This document shows positions 52,968-62,143 of a stretch of DNA of 64,000 bases, in pieces. This DNA is from Clostridia bacterium (GTDB taxonomy: Bacteria > Bacillota > Clostridia > UBA1381). The notes beneath the pieces are model-generated. The model had not been told where the DNA came from and ran no database searches. It was given only the letters and a program-made list of their open reading frames with translations. The first letter of the stretch is position 1; the number at the start of each line of letters is the position of its first letter. The translations under genes and the position numbers were made by a program. The DNA lies in the NCBI GenBank assembly GCA_017621875.1, contig JAGASE010000001.1:1-64000 (forward strand). Reading direction: 5' to 3'.

Positions 52968-55900
52968 TTGAAAAAGGTAGTAAGTGTAATTTTAGCGACA
53001 ACTATGCTTTTGTCGGGTGCAGTGCATGCACGAAAAAGCTCAATTATAGGCTTTTCGGATAACTATCAGTCTGAAATAAATAGAACAACAGGAGCAGAGA
53101 TTTCACTGTGGCAGGATGCTTTTAGAGGCTGTGCAGTGGTGAATCCAAATTTTACAAAAAAGTCAGGAGTTGTTCTTAATACCGATTTTGGCGTACCGGC
53201 AAATGTATATGTTAAAATCAGATACTATATCACCGGTGAAGTAAATAAAAGCTCTAATTCTATATTGGAAATAAGCGGTAAGGAATATCAGCTGTTTGAT
53301 TATTCAGATAAAGCTTTAGACTGCTGGCATACTGATATAGTATATCTTGAAAATATCAGAAACCCGAAAGAAATGACATTTATCCCTGTCAATAATTCGG
53401 AAAGCTGGACAAGTAATGCAGATATTTATATTGATTATATCGGATTTTTTGAAACTCGTGAGCAGGCTGAAGCCTTCAATGAGGGTGATGATGACGATAA
53501 CGATATAATAGCTGCAAAAAGGACAGTTGTTACTGCTTCGGGAAGCGGAATAACAATATCAGGCTCGGAATATTTGGCGGGTTATACGGATAAATATTTC
53601 CGGCCGGATTACGGCGTAAGCCGTGCTGAAGCGGGTGCAATGATTTCAAGAGTAATAACAGCCGAGGTATCTGAAGAACCGTTGTTAATTTCCGATGTTA
53701 AGGAAGGTGACTGGTATTATGAAGATATTAAGAAGCTTGCAGATAATGGGATAATTCAAAGTGAAGGCAGCTTTGAGCCGACAAAGCCCCTGACACGGCG
53801 TGCACTTGCAGTAATGCTGTGGAATTTAGGGGTTTTAAAGCCATCAAAGGTAAATCAATTTACTGACATAGATATATCTGATGAAAATTACGATATCATC
53901 TGTGCTGCAGCGAACAGTGGCATTATGGTGGGCGATAAAAACGGAGCTTTTATGCCGGAAGAAACTGTGACACGAGCACAGATGGCAGCTGTTTTAAACA
54001 GAGTTTTAATGGTGGATATATCTGCTGCTGCGGAAAAGGTAAATCCATATTCTGACGTATCTTGGCAGCATTGGGCATATCTCGATATTCTTGCATCAAC
54101 CTCAGCAAGCTTATCAGAGGGAGAAGATTCAGTGCAAGGACCTATAGCTGTCGACGGAGTAAAATTTGATGCATTTAACAGTAAAAATTCTGTTTGGGAA
54201 CCGGTTATGCTCAGAAATCAGGAAATTAAGGATGCAGGGCATATCGGGGGCGAAGGAGCGCAGTATCAAACTTATATTACTGTAGATAAAACAGGAAATA
54301 ATCTCGCAACCTTTTCCGATGCAGGACAGATATTTATTAGTAAAGACGGCGGAGCTACATGGGTGCGCGGTGGAAAAAATATGGAAGCTCACACGCTGTC
54401 AACAGGAGAGTTTGACCCAAATAATTCAAATAGAATAATTGGTTGCACCCTAAACGGTACACCATTCAGAACAGGTCAGGCAGCTTTTGATTATACAGGT
54501 AGTGGAATATATCTTTCAGAGGATATGGGAACATCATTTGAGATGGTCATGACATATTGTGATGAACAAGTGAAGCGTCGTGTATCCTTTGCTTGGGATG
54601 CCACCTCATACGATGCAAAAATAGACGGAAGCAGCATATGCTATTTCACGACAAATGTAAAGCAACTTACGGATCCAAAATATATAAATGCTAATGCGAC
54701 TTATGTGGAAAGAGGCTTTAACCAGGGACCAGGATTGTACCGTTCTATGGACGGCGGATACACATGGGAGCTTATAAATGATAAATTTGGCGGTGCTGCA
54801 CCGGCGGTGTGTCCTGCAAATGGATATGTATTCATTGCTGATGTTGATGGTCTTTTCCGTAGCCGTGATAAGGGCGAAACATGGGAAAAGATTTCGGATG
54901 TAAAGACCGGAGGAGTAACAACAATATTCACTTATCCGGAAAATGTTTATGTATGTGACGAAAAGGGACTTTTAGTTTCCACTGATGGAGGCGAAAAGTT
55001 TAACCGAATTACAAGCGGATCATATCCTAACGCTAATACTGACTGTATAAAGGTGTCTCCGGCAAATCCGGACAGGATGGCAGTTGCATATAACCCAAGT
55101 ACTATCAATAGCGTAGGACTCTATTTCTCGCATGATGGCGGTGCAAGCTGGTTTGCGGATGAATATGATGAATCACTGGATTTTTACAGTCATCAACCGC
55201 GTTGGTCTGTTGCAGCATGGCATCCAACTGACGAAAACAAGGTATGGGCGTTTAGTGACTGGGTAGAATCCAGCTCTGATGGTGGTAGAACCTTTAAATG
55301 GGATGCAAATGGGCAAGGCTCAACCTGTGTACAGGCACCAATTATTCCAAACGTATACAATCCAAATATATGGATGGTTACTGCACAGGATTACGGTGGA
55401 GCTGTTACCTTTGATAACGGTGATACATTTATACAAATTCATGGAACTCCTGGCTGGGATGCAAAGGAGGTTCACGGAGGACACACATATGGCGGCTATG
55501 CTGTAGATGAAAATACATGGTTTTTGTGTTGTACAGGCTCATGGGAAGCTAAGAAGCAAAATCTTATTATGACCTTTGATGCCGGAAAAACATGGGAATT
55601 TAAGGGAGAAACAAACGGATTCAGAACACAAAACTGCTTCCAGTCTCCTGTTGACCCTAATGTATTATTTGCAACAGACCTAAGAAGTGATGATGGCGGC
55701 AAGAACTGGCAGAAGATGCCGTTTGATATAAAACATGTGGCTGCCTTTAATCCGGAGGGTCCGGAGCTCTTTGCATTCAGTCAGGATGTAATGTATATTT
55801 CAACCGACACAGGAGCAACCTGGGATAAGCTGTTTGATGCACCGGACTATGACGGTCCGACAAATCTGAATGAGCTTCTTGTGGCAACATATGACCATGA

Positions 55901-56297
55901 AAATGATATTTTGTATTTTGCACAGGCAGATTCTATCAGCAAATATCAGAATGGAACGATTACAAAGCTGAATTGCGACTTGATAAAAAATAAATGGGTA
56001 ACTACTCTTAATGTTGACCCAACTCATCCAAATGTGATTTATGCTTGCGGAACGCCGAATGGAGCAGATGGCTTTAATGACTACAAATACACAAGAGGAA
56101 TTATAAGAAGCTGTGATTATGGTGAAACATGGCAGTGTATAGCATCGGACGTTACTGAGGATACAGTTGTGCCGGAAGGACCGTGTGTAGGAATTATTCC
56201 TGTTTGGGGAGCTTTTGTTCATCCGGAAACCGGATACTTTGTAATAGGCCAGCCGAACTGGGGAGTTGCAAAATTCCCTCCACCGTATGAAAAGTAG
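52968..56297 (+). CDS. SLH-anchored Asp-box beta-propeller protein
   Basis: 1109 residues from a TTG start (CGGAGG seven bases upstream). The frame to 52905 lies inside the previous gene. A signal peptide is followed by a module ending YIDYIGFFETREQAEAF, an acidic linker (DDDDN), three SLH domains (about 195-385) and then about 680 residues with twelve Asp-boxes (SKDGGATW, SMDGGYTW, SRDKGETW, STDTGATW, SCDYGETW and others). This is enough for two seven-bladed propellers as in GH74/sortilin-type folds. The GH74 N-terminal signature is missing, so catalysis is unproven. A surface polysaccharide-binding or -cleaving role is likely. Confidence 0.7.
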   Translation: MKKVVSVILATTMLLSGAVHARKSSIIGFSDNYQSEINRTTGAEISLWQDAFRGCAVVNPNFTKKSGVVLNTDFGVPANVYVKIRYYITGEVNKSSNSILEISGKEYQLFDYSDKALDCWHTDIVYLENIRNPKEMTFIPVNNSESWTSNADIYIDYIGFFETREQAEAFNEGDDDDNDIIAAKRTVVTASGSGITISGSEYLAGYTDKYFRPDYGVSRAEAGAMISRVITAEVSEEPLLISDVKEGDWYYEDIKKLADNGIIQSEGSFEPTKPLTRRALAVMLWNLGVLKPSKVNQFTDIDISDENYDIICAAANSGIMVGDKNGAFMPEETVTRAQMAAVLNRVLMVDISAAAEKVNPYSDVSWQHWAYLDILASTSASLSEGEDSVQGPIAVDGVKFDAFNSKNSVWEPVMLRNQEIKDAGHIGGEGAQYQTYITVDKTGNNLATFSDAGQIFISKDGGATWVRGGKNMEAHTLSTGEFDPNNSNRIIGCTLNGTPFRTGQAAFDYTGSGIYLSEDMGTSFEMVMTYCDEQVKRRVSFAWDATSYDAKIDGSSICYFTTNVKQLTDPKYINANATYVERGFNQGPGLYRSMDGGYTWELINDKFGGAAPAVCPANGYVFIADVDGLFRSRDKGETWEKISDVKTGGVTTIFTYPENVYVCDEKGLLVSTDGGEKFNRITSGSYPNANTDCIKVSPANPDRMAVAYNPSTINSVGLYFSHDGGASWFADEYDESLDFYSHQPRWSVAAWHPTDENKVWAFSDWVESSSDGGRTFKWDANGQGSTCVQAPIIPNVYNPNIWMVTAQDYGGAVTFDNGDTFIQIHGTPGWDAKEVHGGHTYGGYAVDENTWFLCCTGSWEAKKQNLIMTFDAGKTWEFKGETNGFRTQNCFQSPVDPNVLFATDLRSDDGGKNWQKMPFDIKHVAAFNPEGPELFAFSQDVMYISTDTGATWDKLFDAPDYDGPTNLNELLVATYDHENDILYFAQADSISKYQNGTITKLNCDLIKNKWVTTLNVDPTHPNVIYACGTPNGADGFNDYKYTRGIIRSCDYGETWQCIASDVTEDTVVPEGPCVGIIPVWGAFVHPETGYFVIGQPNWGVAKFPPPYEK

Positions 56298-56306
56298 GAG
56301 GATGAA

Positions 56307-59300
56307 ATGAAGAGATTTTATACAAAATGGTTGTCGTTGATAATAACGGCGGCAACCATTATGATAACACCTATTCAACCGGCTATAGCAGAAAACATAG
56401 AAAGTGCAAGGGAAGGCTATTACGAGGTTTATCCAATTTCTGAAAACACTATGCATGGCTCAGCCTTTCCGGTTGGTAAGCAGTCCTCGGGCGTGCCAAG
56501 CTATGATGCATCAACAGATTCAATAAAGGTAGTTACGAGTGCATATACCAAGGATGCAAGAGTACGATATGTGCTAAATACGCCAGTTAGCAAGAGCTAT
56601 AAATATGCAAAGCTGCTATTTAAATATGGCGATATAAATACAACGCATCTGGGATGGACGCTATACCCTAAATACAGTGAATCCGGCTGGCAGCTTTATC
56701 CAACTAAGGTTGTTCAGGGAATTGATAAGGAAAAATGGTCTTCGCAGATAGTGAGCCTTAACACATATGATGAGGAATTTTCAGAAATAGAGCATTTTTA
56801 TGTATGGAACAGCAATTTCCCTAAGCCTGAGGTAGAGCCTGAGGGAAGAACGCATACAGAAAGCTACTTAAAATATATCACATTTTTTGAAAATAAAGAT
56901 GATGCTATCTCGTATGACCTTTCAATTAAAAGGTTTTCTATAAACGGCATTGATGCAGATATTGATAATGTAGCACATCGCATCACATTTAATGTTCAGG
57001 GAAAGAGTAAAAGTATTTTTGGCAATGCGGAGCCTGTGATAACAAAGGACCCGCTTGCTAAAGTGCAGTGTATGAGTGAAATCAACTATGTTGATGACAT
57101 AATTTATAAGGTTACAAATGTATTAGGCGAAGAAATCACATATACAGTAACATTTGACTACGGCTATGCTGCGAAAAAGACGGAGGGAGCATATGTAATT
57201 CCGTTTGATTCTGTGGAGGCGGTAGAGGATGCAGGGCTGTCCATTTACAACTATAATTTGAGTTGGGACGGTCAGGCGGTATTTGACGAAGATGAAAAGG
57301 CTTTAAACCTTACGGTTGGCTGGGCACAAAGAATAAATCTTCGTATGCAAAAGACCATTCCGGGACTTAGTGAATATAAATATGCCAGAGTAAGGTATAA
57401 ATATAACACATTAAGTAGTACAGACTGGTTTGTTAAAAGTGGTATCGGTTTTGGTGGCTACAGCGAGAATATTGCTTTATTCAATGATGGATATGAATGG
57501 AGCTATGGACTTAATAGGTGGCTTTCCGAAATTACCGATATAAGTGCACTGACAGGCACTGCAGCAGAAGAAGGCGGACTTAGGCTATATCTGGCGAATA
57601 CTTCTGTAGGAAATGGCTCGCTTTTAGACTGCACAATCAAGTATGTCGCACTCTTTAAAACGTATGAGGAGGCAGCCGGCTTTGAGGAAGATTTTTCGTA
57701 TGTTAGCATTATGCAGAACGGAAATGCAATCACAGCGAAAATGAATTATCAGGGAACGGCACATTCCCCAAAGCTCATGCTTGCAATTTACAAGGATGGT
57801 AAGCTGGTTTCCGTAGAGGGAACGGATACCGTTTTTGAAGGCAAGATGAGTCTCACACAAAACTCCTTGACACTTGAAGATGGCGAATATCAGGCAAAAG
57901 CTTTTGTATGGCAAAGTGACGGCTCAATCTACCCATACTATGAGTCGGCTTCGGAGCTTGTTACTGCACGCAGCACCGAGTATGATTTGGATAACAGCAG
58001 GGCAAATGAATGGCAAGAAGTACCGGTTGTATCGAATATCCTAAGAAATAAAGGTGTTGAAGGCGGAGAAGGCGGACAAGCCATTCTCTATGTTACAACC
58101 GACACAACAGGTGAAATCGTAATGTCCTTTTCTGACGCGGGACAGATTTTCATTAGTAGTGACGGGGGAGAAACATGGGAACGCGGCGGCAGAAATGTCA
58201 ATGCGGGCTCACTGAGTAATGGAGAGATAGATCCAAACAACTCCAAAAGAGTTGTAGGCTATACCTACAGCGGTGTACCGGCACAAGAGCTGGCATCAGT
58301 TTACAGCGGTACCGGTATCTATATTTCAGAGGATATGGGGTATTCCTTTGAACAAACATTATCCTATTGCGAAAAGGAGGAAGGCTGGCGAGTTGCATTT
58401 GCGTGGGACCCTACCTCATACGATGTAAAAATCGGTGGTAGCAGTATTTGCTATTTTACCACCTGTCAAAGTGAAATTTCCGATGATAAGTTCGGAGACG
58501 CCATAAAACTCCAAATGCAGAAGGGATATAATGAGGGCCCCGGATTTTACCGTTCAACTGACGGAGGTTATAGCTGGGAGCTTGTTAATGAAGCTCTTGG
58601 AGCATCACCGCCGGCGGTATGTCCTAAGGACGGCTCTGTATTTGCCGCAAGTGCTGACGGTCTTTACCGAAGTCGCGACAAGGGTGATACATGGGAAAAG
58701 GTTATTGACGGAAATGTAGGAAGTGTAACTACAATTTTATCAAAGCCTGAAAATGTGTATATAAATGACGACCTGGGCGTACTTATTTCAACAGACTGCG
58801 GCGAAACATTTACAAGGGTTGAAAACAGTACCTTCCCACGCTATCAAAGCTATGAGAGGGGAACTACCAACCTCAAGGTGTCCAATGCTAACCCGAATTA
58901 TATGATGATTTCGTATGACCCATATCAATTCGGAGGCCATATAATGAGTATAGGTTCATACTATTCTCATGATGGTGGTGCTACATGGACAAGAACCGGA
59001 TATGATACTTCGTATGATTTTTATAATCATCAGCCAAGATGGAAAATTACTGCATGGGACCCGGTAAACCCGAATAAGGTCTGGACAAATTCAGACTGGG
59101 TAGAGCTTAGCTGGGACGGGGGAAAGACCTTCCGCTGGAACAACAATGGAAACTGCGGAACATGCATTAATTCACCATTTATACTGAATGTGTATAATCC
59201 GGATAGGTTTTTAATACCGGCACAGGATAATCGTGGTGCATATACCATAGACGGAGGAAAAACCTTTAAAACGCTGTATCTGGATAACAGCCTGATAAAG

Positions 59301-60134
59301 GGTCATAATTACGGCGGCTATATTGTAGATGAAAATACATTTTTCTTTTGCACTACTGGTACATGGGAGTCGCCGGAAAGTGCACTTATAGTAACACATG
59401 ATGGCGGTGAAACCTTTACGGAAGTCGGAACGGTTACATGTGGTGCAAGGAATAATTATTGCTTCCAATCACAGGTAAATCCTGATGTGTATTTTGCCGG
59501 AAATCTGAGAAGTGCAGATGGCGGCTATACATGGGAGGCTCTTCCTGATGAAATTATGTGTGTAGCGACCTATAATCCTTATGGCAATGAGCTATTTGCT
59601 ATCGGTAAAGGCTATGGTGCGGTGTATAAATCCGTTGATACCGGGGCAACATGGGAGAAGCTTTTTGATAGACCACTGATTTATAATAAGTCAAGTGTAT
59701 CGGGAATAAATCTTCTTGCTTATGACGGCGTAAACGATATTTTATATTTCACACAGGCTGATACCATAAGTAAATATAAGGATGGAGTAATAACGAAGCT
59801 AAACTGCGATATTATGAAGGATAAGTGGCGCACGAGCCTTGCGGTAGATCCGAGGTATCCGGAAATTATCTATACAGGCGGAGTGCCGAACGGAACTCAT
59901 GGCGGATTTTCGACTTATGATATGACAAGGTCGATTTTCCGTAGCTGTGACGGAGGAAAAACCTGGCAAACAATATCCTCGGCAGATACAAGAGACTCAA
60001 TAGTAAAAACCGGACCATTGGTAGGGAATTATTATACATGGGCAATGTTTGTTCACCCTGAAACGGGATATGTATATGCAGGAATGCCAAACTACGGACT
60101 TTACAAATTTGCACCTCCATATGAGGTGGAGTAA
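56307..60134 (+). CDS. secreted modular Asp-box beta-propeller protein
   Basis: 1275 residues. The signal peptide is at 1-28. Two binding-type modules end in LKYITFFENKDDAISYD (about 205) and IKYVALFKTYEEAAGFE (about 455). A linker module (SINGIDADIDNVAHRITF, about 210-290) and a PKLMLAIYKDGKLVSVEG module (about 475-560) follow. A C-terminal propeller region (about 585-1270) has twelve Asp-boxes and is collinear with the one in the preceding gene, but there are no SLH domains. It is probably a paralogue released from, or loosely attached to, the cell. It starts 9 bp after the previous stop with GGAGG upstream. Confidence 0.7.
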   Translation: MKRFYTKWLSLIITAATIMITPIQPAIAENIESAREGYYEVYPISENTMHGSAFPVGKQSSGVPSYDASTDSIKVVTSAYTKDARVRYVLNTPVSKSYKYAKLLFKYGDINTTHLGWTLYPKYSESGWQLYPTKVVQGIDKEKWSSQIVSLNTYDEEFSEIEHFYVWNSNFPKPEVEPEGRTHTESYLKYITFFENKDDAISYDLSIKRFSINGIDADIDNVAHRITFNVQGKSKSIFGNAEPVITKDPLAKVQCMSEINYVDDIIYKVTNVLGEEITYTVTFDYGYAAKKTEGAYVIPFDSVEAVEDAGLSIYNYNLSWDGQAVFDEDEKALNLTVGWAQRINLRMQKTIPGLSEYKYARVRYKYNTLSSTDWFVKSGIGFGGYSENIALFNDGYEWSYGLNRWLSEITDISALTGTAAEEGGLRLYLANTSVGNGSLLDCTIKYVALFKTYEEAAGFEEDFSYVSIMQNGNAITAKMNYQGTAHSPKLMLAIYKDGKLVSVEGTDTVFEGKMSLTQNSLTLEDGEYQAKAFVWQSDGSIYPYYESASELVTARSTEYDLDNSRANEWQEVPVVSNILRNKGVEGGEGGQAILYVTTDTTGEIVMSFSDAGQIFISSDGGETWERGGRNVNAGSLSNGEIDPNNSKRVVGYTYSGVPAQELASVYSGTGIYISEDMGYSFEQTLSYCEKEEGWRVAFAWDPTSYDVKIGGSSICYFTTCQSEISDDKFGDAIKLQMQKGYNEGPGFYRSTDGGYSWELVNEALGASPPAVCPKDGSVFAASADGLYRSRDKGDTWEKVIDGNVGSVTTILSKPENVYINDDLGVLISTDCGETFTRVENSTFPRYQSYERGTTNLKVSNANPNYMMISYDPYQFGGHIMSIGSYYSHDGGATWTRTGYDTSYDFYNHQPRWKITAWDPVNPNKVWTNSDWVELSWDGGKTFRWNNNGNCGTCINSPFILNVYNPDRFLIPAQDNRGAYTIDGGKTFKTLYLDNSLIKGHNYGGYIVDENTFFFCTTGTWESPESALIVTHDGGETFTEVGTVTCGARNNYCFQSQVNPDVYFAGNLRSADGGYTWEALPDEIMCVATYNPYGNELFAIGKGYGAVYKSVDTGATWEKLFDRPLIYNKSSVSGINLLAYDGVNDILYFTQADTISKYKDGVITKLNCDIMKDKWRTSLAVDPRYPEIIYTGGVPNGTHGGFSTYDMTRSIFRSCDGGKTWQTISSADTRDSIVKTGPLVGNYYTWAMFVHPETGYVYAGMPNYGLYKFAPPYEVE

Positions 60135-60164
60135 TATATTACAGTTTAGATAGACATTAAAAAC

Positions 60165-60190
60165 TGTTATTAATACCGTAAAACGGTATA
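60165..60190 (+). promoter_or_regulatory. small intercistronic hairpin
   Basis: ATACCGT and ACGGTAT pair around AAA, followed by an A-rich rather than T-rich tail. This is a processing or weak pausing site between the propeller gene and the next gene rather than a full terminator. Confidence 0.4.
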
Positions 60191-60209
60191 AAAATAAGGA
60201 GGAATAAAA

Positions 60210-62015
60210 ATGAAAAAATTAAACAAAGTGTTGTCAACAATTATTGCTCTGGCGATATCGGCATCACAGCTGGTTTGTGTAAATGCAGCAGAAGCAACGA
60301 CACATGGTGACGTTTATGCTATGTACCCGACAGCTGAAAGTACAAAATCGGGACATGATCTATCATTACAAGGTGGTCTTGTTAATGATGCGTGGAGGAT
60401 TGCAGATTTGCAGTATGATGCAAATGTAGATGCAGTACTTTCAAAAAACATTGGAGCAAAGCGTACACCTTTAACATATAAACCGACAAGTGCAATTGAC
60501 AGATCAAAATATAATTATGCAGCTATTCTTCAAAAGCATGTACTATACGCTGGTACAGATAGTATACACTGGACAATACACACAGATTTTCAGAATACAT
60601 TTGAAGCGAAATATACAGAAAATCCGGTTTGGGAAAAAACGGTAATGGACATTGAAGGAGAAACATCTAATTGGAAAACCTTTGACCAGTGGATTGTAGG
60701 TTTTGATAATGAACCTAGTGCTGTAACCTCAGATAACTACACCAAATATATAGCATTCTTTGAAACTGAGGCAGATGCAAATGCATATGACCTGTCAATC
60801 AAGGGCTACAGCATAAATGGTATTCCGGGTGAAGTAGACAATATTGCACACACAATTACCTTTGACATGGGTGGACAAACAGCAGACGTATTCGCAGGTG
60901 CAGCACCTGTTATTACCTCTGACCCACTTGCAACAATTACAACTACAAGTGAAATCAACTATGTTGATAATATTACCTACAATGTAACAAATGTATTAGG
61001 CGAAGAGCTTACATATGTAGTTAAGTTTACTAATTACGATGCAGAAGATACTGCTCCTGAGGGTGCATACATATTTAAGTTCGATACAGCAGCAAAGGTT
61101 GCAACAACAACACTCAAGCAGTATGCGTATGATGTAGAAGGAACGTTTGATCCGCAGCCGTCCTTTGATTCAAATGAAAAGGCACTTAATATCAGGGTTG
61201 CATATGGTCATGGAAATGGCTTTGTAATTGATGAAGAGGTTCCGGAAATCGGAAAATATAAATATGCTAAGCTAAGATATAAATATATAGATGGTACAGC
61301 CTCTGCTACTAATGACTATTCTAATGCTATTTCATTAACTGAAACAGACGGTCGTGGTAAATTTATAAGACAGCATATGGGTCTTGAGATTATGAATGGA
61401 AGAATTTCAGACAGAAGATGGTTTACAGATGTTGTGGATATTTCTGACCTTTCAAAGACGGCAAATAGTGATTCAAGAGTACGCTTTAACTGCTGTGTTA
61501 ATGAGAGTGGAAATGGATCGTATGGTACAACTTTGCTTGTAGATTATATTGCATTGTTTGAGACCTATGAGGATGCTGTGAACTATGAAAGCGATACAGC
61601 TTTTGAAGCTCCTGAAATTAACGCGGTTGATAAAACTACAATGACAGCATCGATGACATATACTGAGGACAGAGCAAATCCGAAGCTTATGCTTGCTATG
61701 TATAAGGACGGCAAGCTGATAGAAACAGCTATGTCAGGAGACATTACTTATGAAATGGACTTTACTCCAATCAGTGAGACATGGATTCCGTATATGGGTG
61801 CCTCAACATGGATTTTGAATAATGAAATGGTTACAGAGCTTACCACAGCAGAAATTGATGTTGCAGATTATGAGGACGGAACATATACTGCTAAGATTTT
61901 AATGCTTGGTGGTACAGAGTCCATTAAACCATACTTTGCAGCTGAAGAATATACAGTTACTGTAGCAACAAGAAATGAAGTGAAGCAGTTTAAGGCTGAA
62001 AAGGTAACAGAATAA
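60210..62015 (+). CDS. secreted protein built only of the recurrent modules
   Basis: 601 residues. A signal peptide (1-26) is followed by the same module order as residues 30-560 of the preceding protein: a module ending TKYIAFFETEADANAYD (about 190), linker SINGIPGEVDNIAHTITF, a second module ending VDYIALFETYEDAVNYE (about 455), then PKLMLAMYKDGKLIETA. There is no propeller, no SLH domain and no catalytic motif. It looks like a soluble binding subunit derived from the large protein by duplication and loss of the propeller. AAGGAGG precedes the ATG. Confidence 0.7.
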   Translation: MKKLNKVLSTIIALAISASQLVCVNAAEATTHGDVYAMYPTAESTKSGHDLSLQGGLVNDAWRIADLQYDANVDAVLSKNIGAKRTPLTYKPTSAIDRSKYNYAAILQKHVLYAGTDSIHWTIHTDFQNTFEAKYTENPVWEKTVMDIEGETSNWKTFDQWIVGFDNEPSAVTSDNYTKYIAFFETEADANAYDLSIKGYSINGIPGEVDNIAHTITFDMGGQTADVFAGAAPVITSDPLATITTTSEINYVDNITYNVTNVLGEELTYVVKFTNYDAEDTAPEGAYIFKFDTAAKVATTTLKQYAYDVEGTFDPQPSFDSNEKALNIRVAYGHGNGFVIDEEVPEIGKYKYAKLRYKYIDGTASATNDYSNAISLTETDGRGKFIRQHMGLEIMNGRISDRRWFTDVVDISDLSKTANSDSRVRFNCCVNESGNGSYGTTLLVDYIALFETYEDAVNYESDTAFEAPEINAVDKTTMTASMTYTEDRANPKLMLAMYKDGKLIETAMSGDITYEMDFTPISETWIPYMGASTWILNNEMVTELTTAEIDVADYEDGTYTAKILMLGGTESIKPYFAAEEYTVTVATRNEVKQFKAEKVTE

Positions 62016-62019
62016 TTTA

Positions 62020-62130
62020 GGTATGGGAGCATTTTGCTCCCATGCTTATACAATGTATTTAAAACAGTGCTTTAATATTCGGGGGCTGTGAAGGCTTGCT
62101 TTGTTGAAGCACTGATTTAAGTATATTGGG
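62020..62130 (+). other. intercistronic hairpins before the rhamnosidase gene
   Basis: ATGGGAGC/GCTCCCAT around ATTTT (about 62022-62043) has no T tract. AGTGCTT/AAGCACT (about 62065 and 62108) encloses about 35 bases. They may set the relative expression of the downstream gene. Confidence 0.4.
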
Positions 62131-62143
62131 GGAGGAGACTTTA

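Noticed and set aside
52968-60134. assignment of the two propeller proteins to GH74 xyloglucanases or sialidases
   Set aside because: Asp-boxes alone are shared by many propellers. The GH74 opening motif and the sialidase RIP and arginine triad were not recognised by eye.
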